Below are positions 9,321-21,076 of a stretch of 63,979 nucleotides of DNA, piece after piece. Origin of the DNA: an uncultured Cellvibrio sp. (GTDB lineage: Bacteria; Pseudomonadota; Gammaproteobacteria; Pseudomonadales; Cellvibrionaceae); contig CAMLML010000016.1 of assembly GCA_946481095.1 (NCBI GenBank), positions 1 through 63,979 on the forward strand. The letters are read 5' to 3'. Under the pieces are notes generated by a model. It worked only from the letters and a program-made list of their open reading frames with translations. It searched no databases and was not told where the DNA came from. The translations under genes were made by a program, and so were the position numbers. Numbering within the stretch: the stretch's first letter is position 1; the number at the start of each line of letters is the position of its first letter.

Positions 9321-9342
9321 AAGGGCTCCCAAAGAAGCCCTT
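9321..9342 (-). terminator. Rho-independent terminator after gyrB
   Basis: Stem AAGGGCT/AGCCCTT with an eight-base loop. On the minus strand the stem is followed by TGTTTTATAT, so it terminates gyrB transcription ahead of the EamA regulatory region. Confidence 0.7.
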
Positions 9343-9357
9343 ACGACAAGTGAAGCA

Positions 9358-12014
<2,657 letters not shown>

Positions 12015-12031
12015 TCATTGATCTCGCTTCA

Positions 12032-13150
12032 TTAATTACCAGGCTGATTCTGTATTTCCAAAACCCTGCCCTGTTCCACGTGGAACACTTTTATTTGTTT
12101 ATCTCTATCCACAGACCAGAGTCGTCGAAGGTCTAACTCTTTGACGCCAGTAATGAATACCTGTGTTTGCATTTTATCTAACCAAAACACCAATTTCTCC
12201 CGGTGTTTATCATCCAACTCTGCCGGTAAATCATCTATCAAATAAATAGCTTTTCTACCCGTTACAGCCTGAAATACCAAGCCCTGGGCCACCTTCATAG
12301 CACAGACAAGAAGCTTTTGTTGACCTCTCGATAAAACTTCAGCTGCCGCCAAACTCTGAAGATAAATTTTTAAATCTGCCCTATGACTTCCAAAATGTGT
12401 AAGGCCATGAGCTATATCTCTTTCCCGGCTGGCAGCCAATACTTCAGCATAAGTCCTGTCTTTACTCCAACCGGGATAGTAACCCACAGTCAGACCATCC
12501 ATCTGGATAAAGTCGTTAATTAATAATTGAAGCTGATGTAGAAATAGATCAAACACCTTGGAGCGATATTGATCTATTTTATCTGTTAGCAGTGTTAACT
12601 CAGAATCCCAAATATTTAATTGTTGTTCGTCAATTCTATCATGGCGAAGAAGGCTATTGCGGTGTTTCAGGCAAGTTTGCTGGTTCTTCCATAAAGGGAA
12701 AAAACGAGGTTCCACGTGAAACACCAACCAATCTAAAAACTGCCTTCGTTGTATTGGACCACCTTCCAATAATAAAAATGAATCTGCATTAATTAATTGC
12801 AAGGGAAGAAAGTTTGCCAGGTCCGCAACTGCTGCAACAGTTTCACCATTCGCCTTTAATAAAAGCTCTCCCTGAATATTTCGACTGATTCCCAATGCAA
12901 CCGATCCTTTATCTGATTTAAGGCTGGAAAAAAGTGTGAAATCTACCGACTCTCGATTAATAAGGGATTTATGTTTATGACTACGAAAAGAGCGACCTAA
13001 TCCCAAAATATATAAAGCTTCCAGCACACTGGTTTTACCTGAACCATTTTCTCCAAAAAAAAGATTCACCTGTGATGATGGACTTATGTCCACTGCCATC
13101 AAGTTACGTAACTGTTGGATTTTAAGGCGCTCGACTGCCACAGCAGCCAC
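12032..13150 (-). CDS. recF: DNA replication and repair protein RecF
   Basis: 372 aa. SMC-like ATPase that helps load RecA at single-strand gaps with RecO and RecR. Walker A is GENGSGKTSVLEALY, the ABC-type signature LSRGQQKLLVCAMK and Walker B IYLIDDLPAELDD. The best start is a GTG at 13150, only 14 bases after the dnaN stop and with no obvious ribosome-binding site, so translational coupling is likely; a GTG at 13141 is an alternative. Two parS-like sites lie inside its coding sequence. Confidence 0.96.
   Translation of the reverse strand: MAAVAVERLKIQQLRNLMAVDISPSSQVNLFFGENGSGKTSVLEALYILGLGRSFRSHKHKSLINRESVDFTLFSSLKSDKGSVALGISRNIQGELLLKANGETVAAVADLANFLPLQLINADSFLLLEGGPIQRRQFLDWLVFHVEPRFFPLWKNQQTCLKHRNSLLRHDRIDEQQLNIWDSELTLLTDKIDQYRSKVFDLFLHQLQLLINDFIQMDGLTVGYYPGWSKDRTYAEVLAASRERDIAHGLTHFGSHRADLKIYLQSLAAAEVLSRGQQKLLVCAMKVAQGLVFQAVTGRKAIYLIDDLPAELDDKHREKLVFWLDKMQTQVFITGVKELDLRRLWSVDRDKQIKVFHVEQGRVLEIQNQPGN
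12072..12087. promoter_or_regulatory. parS centromere site (perfect palindrome) inside recF
   Basis: TGTTCCACGTGGAACA is a perfect 16-bp palindrome of the ParB-binding class (TGTTNCACGTGNAACA). It lies near the 3' end of recF, about 4 kb from dnaA and about 11 kb from the parAB genes, the usual origin-proximal position for chromosome segregation. Confidence 0.88.
12708..12723. promoter_or_regulatory. Second parS-like site inside recF
   Basis: GGTTCCACGTGAAACA matches TGTTCCACGTGAAACA at 15 of 16 positions, with only the outermost base differing. It is 636 bases from the first site. Two sites in one gene suggest a ParB nucleation cluster. Confidence 0.75.
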
Positions 13151-13164
13151 CGTGAAACAGAAAC

Positions 13165-14268
13165 TTAAAGGCGCATTGGCATAACAACATAAACCGAATC
13201 ACTATTCTCAGGCTCTTCAATCAAAGCACTGGAGTTTGCATCTGATAATGTAATCTTGATATTGTCATTAGTGATCACATTAGTGACATCTTGCAAGTAA
13301 CTTACATTAAAGCCTACTTCCAAAGAATCCCCTGTGTAGTCCACAGAAACTTGCTCTTCAGCTTCTTCCTGTTCAGGGTTATTAGCCACAATAGTCAAAC
13401 TACCAGTATTAAGAAGTAATCTGACACCACGATATTTTTCGTTAGAAAGAATCGATGTGCGTGCAAAAGCCTGCTTTAAATCAAGCCTTGACCCTATAAC
13501 CGTTTTATTACCGCCTCGAGGAAGAACTCTTTCATAATCAGGAAATTTACCATCCACCAATTTTGAAGTGAATGTGTAGTCAACAGATGTCACTCGGATA
13601 TGATTGCTACTTAGTGTGAGCTCTATTTGCGCAGTGGAATCATCCAATAATCGAGACAACTCCAATACCCCCTTTCGAGGAAGAATTGCCTGAACAACTT
13701 CTTTGGACGTAACACCAACAGCACGCGTACACATGGCCATTCTGTGACCATCAGTTGCAACAGCCCTTAATTGATCCTGACGAACCTCCCATAACATACC
13801 GTTCAGGTAATAACGAACATCCTGTTGTGCCATAGCAAAAGCTGTTCTCTCAATCAGGCGTTTAATTTCTTGCTGAGCACAACTGAAACGCAAATTACCC
13901 GGTGTATCTTCAACATTTGGAAAGTCAGAAGCCGGTAAAGTAGATAAGGTAAAACGACTTCTGCCAGATTTAACAATAATGCGATTATCTTCTTGAAAAA
14001 AGTCGATTGTGCTGCCATCTGGTAGCGATCTACAGATATCTACCAACTTTTTAGCAGGAACAGTTATGTCACCGGATTGACCTGCCTGTTCCAGATTAAT
14101 GCGCCCAATGATTTCTACTTCAAGATCAGTCCCGGTAAGAGACAGTTGATCATCCTTTAATACTATCAACACATTGGATAAAACCGGCAAGGTTTGTCGG
14201 CGTTCAACCACGCCAGCAACCAATTGTAATGGCTTAAGCAATGCCTCACGGGATACTGAAAATTTCAT
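13165..14268 (-). CDS. dnaN: DNA polymerase III beta subunit (sliding clamp)
   Basis: 367 aa, normal length. Forms the ring dimer that tethers DNA polymerase III and other clamp clients to DNA. Three clamp folds are present; recognisable stretches include MKFSVSREALLKPLQLVAGV, VRYYLNGMLWEV with TDGHRMAMC, and the C-terminal client-pocket sequence VYVVMPMRL. The ATG at 14268 is preceded by GAAGAGA. It lies 59 bases downstream of dnaA and 14 bases upstream of recF in the same operon. Confidence 0.98.
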   Translation of the reverse strand: MKFSVSREALLKPLQLVAGVVERRQTLPVLSNVLIVLKDDQLSLTGTDLEVEIIGRINLEQAGQSGDITVPAKKLVDICRSLPDGSTIDFFQEDNRIIVKSGRSRFTLSTLPASDFPNVEDTPGNLRFSCAQQEIKRLIERTAFAMAQQDVRYYLNGMLWEVRQDQLRAVATDGHRMAMCTRAVGVTSKEVVQAILPRKGVLELSRLLDDSTAQIELTLSSNHIRVTSVDYTFTSKLVDGKFPDYERVLPRGGNKTVIGSRLDLKQAFARTSILSNEKYRGVRLLLNTGSLTIVANNPEQEEAEEQVSVDYTGDSLEVGFNVSYLQDVTNVITNDNIKITLSDANSSALIEEPENSDSVYVVMPMRL

Positions 14269-14327
14269 GAAATTATCTCTTCAAAAATCATTTGCAATAA
14301 TTATTGGTAAAACCTGACATTTATAAA

Positions 14328-15752
14328 TCAAGTTGTTAAAGAACGCAGCAAATTTTTCATATCTTCTTCTATATCTGCGCTTTCTTCCTGCAACTCCTTA
14401 ATTTTGCGACACGCATGTAATACTGTGGTGTGGTCGCGTCCGCCAAATGCTTCACCAATTTCAGGCAAACTATGATTGGTTAATTCTTTGGCCAATGCCA
14501 TGGCCACTTGTCTTGGTCGAGCTACTGAACGACTTCGGCGTTTTGAAACCATATCATTCATTTTAATTTTGTAGTACTCGCAGACTACACGCTGAATGTT
14601 ATCAATACCAACCTGTTTATCCTGCAAAGCCAACAAATCTTTAAGCGCTTCTCTCACTAAATCAACATCAATAGGCCTACCAGTAAAATTGGCGCTGGCT
14701 ATCACTCTTTTTAGTGCACCTTCAAGGTCGCGAACATTAGCACGAATTCGTTGTGCAATAAAAAAAGCAGCATCATTTGGTAATTCAATACCCGCTTGTT
14801 GGGCTTTTTTGATCAATATAGCTACACGAGTTTCAAGTTCCGGTGGTTCAACAGCCACTGTCAAACCCCAACCAAAACGTGACTTTAATCTTTCTTCAAG
14901 TCCGTTAATCTCTTTCGGAAAACGATCACAAGTCAAAATAATTTGTCTGCCACCCTCCAATAAGGAATTGAATGTATGGAAAAATTCTTCCTGTGATCTT
15001 TCTTTACCGGCAAAAAATTGGATATCGTCAATTAAAAGAGCATCCATAGACCGGTAATAACGTTTGAAATCATTGATCGCATTTAACTGTAAGGCTTTTA
15101 CCATATCAGCAACAAACCTTTCCGAATGCAAATAAACAATTTTTGCATTGGGATTTTTTGCCAACATAGCATTACCCACAGCTTGCATTAAGTGAGTTTT
15201 ACCTAACCCTACACCACCATAAATGAAAAGAGGGTTATATGCGCCACCCGGGTTTTCTGCAACTTGCTTTGCAGCGGCTAATCCCAATTGATTTGATTTA
15301 CCTTCAACAAAGCTGGAAAAAGTACTGGCTGCATTTAAATAATGACTATGTTTTAAACCACCCTCGACATTCAAATCGGGAGTATCTGTATGGGCTTCTT
15401 TTATTACTTCTTCAATTTTATTTTTTAGAGAACCCGCATAATTTGCACTGGATACCAGATTAACTACAGGTTTTTCTATTTCAGCAACAAAAGCCGAGGT
15501 ATTTTGCCTGGGCATAATTCCCAACATAATACTCAATGGTTGATGATGATATTGACCTGCCAATTCCTTAATTCTATGCATGAATTTTTCGTTGACCCAA
15601 TCGCAAATAAAACGATTGGGTGCGAGCAATCTCAGTTCACCGGATGCACTGGTGTTATCAATTTGTAAGGGTCTTATCCAAGTATTGAATTGTTGTGACG
15701 ACAGTTCATTTTGAAGACTTGAAAGACAGGATTTCCAAAGTGAATCAAACAA
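14328..15752 (-). CDS. dnaA: Chromosomal replication initiator DnaA
   Basis: 474 aa. Domain I ([12 protein letters not shown]...FNTWIRPLQ) is followed by a linker and an AAA+ domain with Walker [17 protein letters not shown] and Walker [15 protein letters not shown]. The C-terminal DNA-binding helix-turn-helix includes [20 protein letters not shown]. The start is a TTG at 15752 with GAGAGG nine bases upstream; no ATG or GTG fits domain I. A rare start codon would limit DnaA synthesis. The gene reads away from the dnaA-rpmH gap, which holds origin-like sequence. Confidence 0.97.
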   Translation of the reverse strand: MFDSLWKSCLSSLQNELSSQQFNTWIRPLQIDNTSASGELRLLAPNRFICDWVNEKFMHRIKELAGQYHHQPLSIMLGIMPRQNTSAFVAEIEKPVVNLVSSANYAGSLKNKIEEVIKEAHTDTPDLNVEGGLKHSHYLNAASTFSSFVEGKSNQLGLAAAKQVAENPGGAYNPLFIYGGVGLGKTHLMQAVGNAMLAKNPNAKIVYLHSERFVADMVKALQLNAINDFKRYYRSMDALLIDDIQFFAGKERSQEEFFHTFNSLLEGGRQIILTCDRFPKEINGLEERLKSRFGWGLTVAVEPPELETRVAILIKKAQQAGIELPNDAAFFIAQRIRANVRDLEGALKRVIASANFTGRPIDVDLVREALKDLLALQDKQVGIDNIQRVVCEYYKIKMNDMVSKRRSRSVARPRQVAMALAKELTNHSLPEIGEAFGGRDHTTVLHACRKIKELQEESADIEEDMKNLLRSLTT

Positions 15753-16006
15753 AAGCCAAGCCCTCTCTTATATTGGAGGCTAAGTGTATTCCACAATAAT
15801 CAAGTTATCCACAAACCAAAAAAATATTTTTTACAATAGTGATAATATACAGAAAATACAGTTAAATCAGTTAGTTAAAATAATACAAACTGTGGATATC
15901 TCTGTTAATAATCTGTACATTTTATGAGCATAACCTGAGAGCAAACCGGTATAGATAAAAATAAGTATGTAATTTCAACAACTGTAGAGAAATTGTCCAA
16001 AATTAT
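15753..16006. other. Candidate replication origin / dnaA regulatory region with DnaA boxes
   Basis: AT-rich gap between divergent dnaA and rpmH. It contains one consensus DnaA box TTATCCACA at 15805-15813, one reverse box ATATCCACA (15899-15891, one mismatch) and a weaker TATTCCACA at 15787-15795, plus an AT-rich stretch. The dnaA promoter must also lie here. In pseudomonads oriC maps to this same gap. GC-skew analysis would decide, and I cannot run it. Confidence 0.6.
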
Positions 16007-16035
16007 TTGCTTTAAACTGTTTATTTATTTAGAAT
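16007..16035 (+). promoter_or_regulatory. Candidate rpmH promoter
   Basis: TTGCTT (16007-16012), a 17-base spacer, then TAGAAT (16030-16035). This gives a leader of about 60 bases before rpmH. Confidence 0.5.
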
Positions 16036-16101
16036 CGCGCCCCTTTCTACCCTTACCCACCGGTTGGTGGATTACAAACTTGAGTTTTTAAGGTTGCTCT
16101 T

Positions 16102-16236
16102 ATGAAAAGAACATTCCAACCCAGTAATTTAAAGCGTGTACGTGTCCACGGATTTCGTGCTCGTATGGCTACCAAAAATGGCCGTCTGGTATTGGCTCGT
16201 CGTCGTGCCAAGGGACGTAAAAGTCTGACCATCTGA
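16102..16236 (+). CDS. rpmH: 50S ribosomal protein L34
   Basis: 44 aa, too short for common ORF cut-offs. The sequence begins [19 protein letters not shown] and is Arg/Lys-rich, ending GRKSLTI, the invariant L34 pattern. AAGG lies nine bases before the ATG. It is first of the rpmH-rnpA-yidD-yidC-mnmE cluster. Confidence 0.98.
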   Translation: MKRTFQPSNLKRVRVHGFRARMATKNGRLVLARRRAKGRKSLTI

Positions 16237-16263
16237 TAATTTTGTTTTCGATGAGTCATCAGA

Positions 16264-16668
16264 GTGAAACTAGGTTTCGGCAAATCTCTACGTTTGCTCA
16301 ACTCTGGTGACTATCAACAGGTTTTCGATTCTGCTGTTTTCCGTATATCTCACCAACACCTTCTTTTATTAGCCTGTCATAATAATCGTGGACTTCCACG
16401 CTTAGGATTGGTAATTGCCAAAAAGCATTTGCGCCTGGCAGTTGACCGGAATCGTATCAAACGTTTAAGCCGTGAAAGTTTCCGCCAGAATCAAAATGAA
16501 CTCATGGATTTGGATCTGGTATTAATGTCTCGTAATGGATTGGAAAAACTCAGTAATCCGGAAATCTTTCGTTTGTTGGATAGCCAGTGGCAAAGACTTA
16601 TTAAGAAAGTCCGGCAAAAAACGAAGTCTGATGTACCAATAAGAGAAGCAGGAACAAACAGTGAATAA
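16264..16668 (+). CDS. rnpA: Ribonuclease P protein component
   Basis: 134 aa from a GTG start. Basic cofactor of the RNase P ribozyme that removes tRNA 5' leaders. The signature RNRIKRLSRESFR (RNR motif) and the N-terminal GFGKSLRLLNSGDYQQVF are diagnostic. It follows rpmH by 27 bases and overlaps yidD by eight bases, the standard gammaproteobacterial layout. The C-terminus extends about ten residues beyond the folded core. Confidence 0.96.
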   Translation: MKLGFGKSLRLLNSGDYQQVFDSAVFRISHQHLLLLACHNNRGLPRLGLVIAKKHLRLAVDRNRIKRLSRESFRQNQNELMDLDLVLMSRNGLEKLSNPEIFRLLDSQWQRLIKKVRQKTKSDVPIREAGTNSE

Positions 16669-16945
16669 ACTAAATATGTTGTTGGTATGGACAGGAATAA
16701 AACTGATCCATATTTACAGATTATTGCTGAGTCCCATTATTGGTAACCAATGTCGTTTTTACCCCAGTTGTTCACGTTACGCAGAAGAATCACTAACTAC
16801 TCACGGTTTTTGGCGCGGGACTTATCTAACTGTGATTCGTCTTTTAAAATGCCACCCTGGACACCCAGGCGGAGAAGATCCGGTTCCGCCTAAAAATAAC
16901 CAGTGCTGTTCGCACTCTCATTCACATCATCACGGCAGTCATTAA
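16661..16945 (+). CDS. yidD: Membrane protein insertion efficiency factor YidD, with His-rich tail
   Basis: 94 aa from a GTG overlapping rnpA. YidD aids YidC-dependent membrane protein insertion. Core motifs present: YRLLLSPIIGNQCRFYPSCS, the paired cysteines of the family, and HPGHPGGEDPVP. The extra C-terminus is Cys/His-rich (CCSHSHSHHHGSH), which could bind metal; that is a guess. Its stop is one base before the yidC ATG, so translation is coupled. Confidence 0.95.
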   Translation: MNKLNMLLVWTGIKLIHIYRLLLSPIIGNQCRFYPSCSRYAEESLTTHGFWRGTYLTVIRLLKCHPGHPGGEDPVPPKNNQCCSHSHSHHHGSH

Positions 16946-16946
16946 G

Positions 16947-18605
16947 ATGGATTGGCAAAAAAATATTTTGATAGTAGCAATTCTTGCAGTCAGCTTGTTA
17001 TTGGTTATTCGCTATAAAGAATTCAGTGATGCGCACCCCACTGCAAACAATATCACCAGCAGTTCAACTGCAACACAAAGTAATTCATCAATAAATTCTA
17101 CAGTAGAAAATAACAGTGTAACCGAGATTAATGCCCCTGTTACCAATGCTACCCAATCCAAAATTATTCATATAAAAACAGATAGCATGAATGTTTCTAT
17201 TGATACTTTAGGTGGCGATATTCTGGAAGTTTCTTTACCTAAACATTCAGTTTCACTGGATAAACTAAATGAACCTTTTATTCTGCTTGATCAACGCGAT
17301 AATCATACTTATATCACCCAATCAGGTCTTTTCGGTGTTAATGGTACTAATGGAGTTGATGGTTCAAAGCCTTTATTTTCTGCAGAAAAAGAATCTTATG
17401 AATTAACCAAAAATGAAAAAGAATTAACTGTTAATTTAGTTTATCAACAAGGCTTGGTAAAAATTACCAAACAATTTATTTTTAAAACAGGCGAATATCA
17501 AATTGGTGTGAAATATATTATTGATAACCAAAGCGATAATACATGGAGTGCAAAATTTTTCGCTAGAATTATTCATGATGGGAAACGTTTCACTAAAGTC
17601 AGTGCTTTGGAAATGAATCCATTTTTAGGGATTGCCACCACAACCAATGATGAAAATTACAAAAAATATCATTTTGAAGATATAGCAAAAGAAAATAATT
17701 CGAACGTTAGTTTTTCACATCAAAATGGCTGGATATCACTGGTTCAACATTACTTCATCAGCGCCTGGATCCCAAATCCAAATAGTATGATCCAATATTC
17801 AATCCGTCAGGATAAATCTTCTCTGCTTTATGTATTAGGATTTGAAACACCTGATTTGGTTGTACCTGCCAAACAACAACAAACTGTTGATGCAATTTTT
17901 TACGCAGGTCCAAAAGATACAGAAAAACTTGAAGCTATCTCACCTTATCTCGATTTAACAGTTGATTATGGTCTTTTGTGGTGGATAGCCAAACCTTTAT
18001 TCGCACTAATGAAATTTATACATCAGTTTTTGGGTAACTGGGGATTAGCCATTATTGGCCTAACTTTAATCGTCAAATTGGTTTTCTACAAATTATCCAA
18101 AGCCAGTTATGTATCAATGGCCAAGATGAAAAAGTTACAACCAAAATTAGCAGAATTAAAAGAACGTTATGGCGAAGACAGACAACGTTTTTCACAAGAA
18201 ATGATGAAATTATACAAGACAGAAAAAGTAAACCCTCTCGGTGGGTGCTTGCCTTTATTAATTCAAATGCCAGTCTTTATCGCACTTTATTGGGTATTGA
18301 TGGAATCTGTTGAGTTGCGTCACTCACCGTTCTATTTGTGGATAGAAGATTTATCACGTATGGATCCTTATTTTGTACTGCCGGTTCTGTATGGTATTTC
18401 GCAATGGATTACCATGAAATTCAGCCCACAACCACCTGATCCAATGCAGGCTAAAATCATGCAGATGCTGCCATTTATCTTTACCTTTATGTTCCTCTGG
18501 TTTCCGTCAGGTTTGGTACTTTATTGGTTAACCAACAACGTATTACAAATCATCCAACAACAAATTATTACCAAACAAATTGAAAAAGCGGACGCTAAAG
18601 CCTGA
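16947..18605 (+). CDS. yidC: Membrane protein insertase YidC
   Basis: 552 aa, the long gram-negative form. One N-terminal membrane helix, a large periplasmic P1 domain (about 60-330) preceded by a Ser/Thr/Asn-rich linker, then five C-terminal helices starting near [20 protein letters not shown], with the conserved [20 protein letters not shown]. It inserts respiratory and ATP-synthase subunits such as AtpE, alone or with SecYEG. Its stop overlaps the mnmE ATG (TGATG). Confidence 0.98.
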   Translation: MDWQKNILIVAILAVSLLLVIRYKEFSDAHPTANNITSSSTATQSNSSINSTVENNSVTEINAPVTNATQSKIIHIKTDSMNVSIDTLGGDILEVSLPKHSVSLDKLNEPFILLDQRDNHTYITQSGLFGVNGTNGVDGSKPLFSAEKESYELTKNEKELTVNLVYQQGLVKITKQFIFKTGEYQIGVKYIIDNQSDNTWSAKFFARIIHDGKRFTKVSALEMNPFLGIATTTNDENYKKYHFEDIAKENNSNVSFSHQNGWISLVQHYFISAWIPNPNSMIQYSIRQDKSSLLYVLGFETPDLVVPAKQQQTVDAIFYAGPKDTEKLEAISPYLDLTVDYGLLWWIAKPLFALMKFIHQFLGNWGLAIIGLTLIVKLVFYKLSKASYVSMAKMKKLQPKLAELKERYGEDRQRFSQEMMKLYKTEKVNPLGGCLPLLIQMPVFIALYWVLMESVELRHSPFYLWIEDLSRMDPYFVLPVLYGISQWITMKFSPQPPDPMQAKIMQMLPFIFTFMFLWFPSGLVLYWLTNNVLQIIQQQIITKQIEKADAKA

Positions 18606-19963
18606 TGATTTACACTGATACCATCGCCGCCATAGCCACAGCAACCGGCCGTGGCGGTGTGGGTATTATTCGTGTATCCGGTAAAAATGTTTTATCTATT
18701 ACACAATCTATCGTAAAAACTTCTCTCAAACCTCGGCAAGCACATTACTGCGATTTTTATTCTGCTGATCAAATTATTGATCAGGGCCTGGCAATATTCT
18801 TTCCTAATCCTCATTCATTTACCGGTGAAGATGTTCTCGAACTACAAGGTCACGGTGGCCCTGTAGTGTTGGACATGCTGTTAAATACAGTATTAAAACT
18901 GGGTGCAAGATTAGCCAAACCCGGTGAATTTTCCGAACGCGCATTTCTAAATGACAAAATCGATTTGGCACAAGCTGAAGCTATTGCCGATTTAATCGAT
19001 GCCAGTACCGAACAAGCTGCACGTAATGCCTTACATTCTCTTCAAGGTGTTTTTTCCAAACGTATACATGAATTGGTTGAGGCCTTGATTCAATTACGTA
19101 TTTATGTGGAAGCAGCAATTGATTTTCCAGAAGAAGAAATTGACTTTTTAACAGACGGAAAAATTCAAAATGATTTGCTCAATATCGAAACCCGTCTCAC
19201 ACAAATCTTTCAGGAAGCCAAACAAGGTTCTTTGTTAAGAGACGGAATGCGTTTGGTTATTGCAGGCAAACCGAATGCGGGTAAATCCAGTTTGTTAAAT
19301 GCCTTAAGCGGACGTGATTCTGCAATTGTTACGCCCATCGCAGGAACCACACGTGATGTATTGCGTGAACATATTCATATCGATGGCATGCCTCTTCATA
19401 TTGCCGATACTGCCGGTTTGCGCGAAAGCCCGGATCAGGTGGAACAAATTGGTATAGAACGCGCCTGGCGAGAAATAGAACAAGCTGATCGTATTTTACT
19501 GGTCGTTGATGCCAGTCAAAATTCTATGACGGATATTGATAATCTCTGGCCTGAATCAATTAATAAGATTGATAAAAGTAAAATTATTTTAATCAGAAAT
19601 AAAATTGATTTAAGCCAGGAAAAGACAGGACTAATAAAAATAAAAAATAATCAGGAATATTTAAATATTAGTGCCAAACATCATCATGGTATTGACGACT
19701 TAAGAAACTATCTGAAATCCATCATGGGTTTTCAACAAACCAACGAATCCGGTTTCACTGCACGTCGTCGTCATCTGGACGCTTTACAACGCGCTTATGA
19801 TTTTATCCAGCAAGGCAAAATCCAATTACAAACCTTCGCTGCCGGTGAGCTGCTCGCTGAAGATTTACGACAATCCCAAAATGCTTTAAGTGAAATCACC
19901 GGTGAATTTACACCGGATGATTTGTTAGGACGAATATTTAGCAGTTTTTGTATTGGTAAATAA
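18605..19963 (+). CDS. mnmE: tRNA modification GTPase MnmE
   Basis: 452 aa. With MnmG it installs the (carboxymethyl)aminomethyl group on U34 of certain tRNAs. N-terminal tetrahydrofolate-binding domain ([22 protein letters not shown]), helical domain, inserted G domain with P-loop [14 protein letters not shown], switch DTAGLRES and specificity motif NKID, and the C-terminal catalytic CIGK. All key residues are present. It overlaps yidC by one base. Confidence 0.98.
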   Translation: MIYTDTIAAIATATGRGGVGIIRVSGKNVLSITQSIVKTSLKPRQAHYCDFYSADQIIDQGLAIFFPNPHSFTGEDVLELQGHGGPVVLDMLLNTVLKLGARLAKPGEFSERAFLNDKIDLAQAEAIADLIDASTEQAARNALHSLQGVFSKRIHELVEALIQLRIYVEAAIDFPEEEIDFLTDGKIQNDLLNIETRLTQIFQEAKQGSLLRDGMRLVIAGKPNAGKSSLLNALSGRDSAIVTPIAGTTRDVLREHIHIDGMPLHIADTAGLRESPDQVEQIGIERAWREIEQADRILLVVDASQNSMTDIDNLWPESINKIDKSKIILIRNKIDLSQEKTGLIKIKNNQEYLNISAKHHHGIDDLRNYLKSIMGFQQTNESGFTARRRHLDALQRAYDFIQQGKIQLQTFAAGELLAEDLRQSQNALSEITGEFTPDDLLGRIFSSFCIGK

Positions 19964-19971
19964 TCCAATTG

Positions 19972-20412
19972 TTAAATGGATATATTTCTTTTTGATTCCA
20001 ACCAGTTTGCTATTAGTGTAATCACTAAAAAAATAACACCACAAAACAAACTCAAATAAAAACCCGTAAAAACAGTCATTAAGTAGGCTTCCAATAACTT
20101 ACCTTCATGAAGATGAATATTCAGCCCTAAAAACTCCAGAGTAAAACCAGCGGCAAAACCGGCGTAAACATCAATTACAAAACACAATTGCAATGGAACT
20201 CTGATTAAAGCACTGATAAACAATCGTCGACTTTCTTTCTCACGTCCTGATTCTCGTAATAGATAATCCACCAGTACATAAGTGAAATACCAAGTCATAA
20301 CACCCAAAACCATGCCGGTCAGATACAACTCACCTTTACCGTTATAGCCCAATAAAAACCCCAGGATTGTGTTAAACCAAACCACCAAAAACCATTTGAT
20401 CAATATATTCAT
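19972..20412 (-). CDS. Small membrane protein of unknown function between mnmE and mnmG
   Basis: 146 aa with about four membrane helices (WFLVVWFNTILGFLLGY, YLTGMVLGVMTWYFTYVLVD, a central hydrophobic segment, and FYLSLFCGVIFLVITLIANW). The ATG at 20412 has AAGG upstream; the frame extends to 20523 but the extra residues look untranslated. It lies on the opposite strand, convergent with mnmE (eight bases between stops). I do not recognise the family. Its upstream side is the DnaA-box-rich gap before mnmG, so its promoter must lie there. Confidence 0.65.
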   Translation of the reverse strand: MNILIKWFLVVWFNTILGFLLGYNGKGELYLTGMVLGVMTWYFTYVLVDYLLRESGREKESRRLFISALIRVPLQLCFVIDVYAGFAAGFTLEFLGLNIHLHEGKLLEAYLMTVFTGFYLSLFCGVIFLVITLIANWLESKRNISI

Positions 20413-20523
20413 AACAAAAACCTTGTTCTGATTGCATTTAAACCAATTACAGAATGGCAAAAAAACGAATATCGAGCTTGAGGGTTGGTAGCTTTTATGA
20501 AGTTTTACTGAAACTACTACCAA

Positions 20524-21004
20524 ACATTACCCTAACAGAAAGGTTTATACCGCCTTATCCTGATGTTTTTCCACAGGTTTACACAGCTTATCCACAAATT
20601 TAGGAGAGGTATTCGTTATAAGTAACTGTTTTTTAGTGATTTTTATTTTATTAACAAGCTTATGGTAGTAATCCTTGTAATAGCATTACATAAACTGACG
20701 ATGGAATTGGGGATAACTCGGCATTTTAAGTTTTTATGTATAAGTGACTGTTTTATACAGAGCTTAAACCCAGCATCCATTCAGGATAATCAAGGTATTT
20801 ACACTGGCCTATCATTCTTTTAATTCATTGTTTTTTAAGGATTTAATTAGCTTATACACAGAAAAATGACGCTATAAAAGCTTTAATAAACATAATCCTT
20901 TCTAAATAACATAAAAAATATTATTTAATTCTTTTTTTCCTTATTGTTACAAAAACAGCGTGAAAATAATTTTTAAAAACAGCTGTTTAAGTCCTGTACA
21001 AGTT
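20524..21004. other. AT-rich region with DnaA-box cluster upstream of mnmG (second origin candidate)
   Basis: The 664-base gap 20413-21076 holds a perfect TTATCCACA (20588-20596), TTTTCCACA (20567-20575), TTATACACA (20852-20860) and the reverse near-match TTATCCCCA (20716-20708). A very AT-rich stretch follows at about 20880-20945. In Escherichia coli oriC lies beside mnmG (gidA), so this position also fits. It may be an origin, a DnaA-titrating site or mnmG control. Confidence 0.5.
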
Positions 21005-21033
21005 TTGTGCAAAGCGATGACTCGCTCTATAAT
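21005..21033 (+). promoter_or_regulatory. mnmG promoter
   Basis: TTGTGC (21005-21010), 17 bases, then a perfect TATAAT (21028-21033). The mnmG ATG is 44 bases downstream of the -10. Confidence 0.65.
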
Positions 21034-21076
21034 GCCTGCCCTTTTTTCCAAAGCCGTTTTCCAGAGGTTGTAACAA

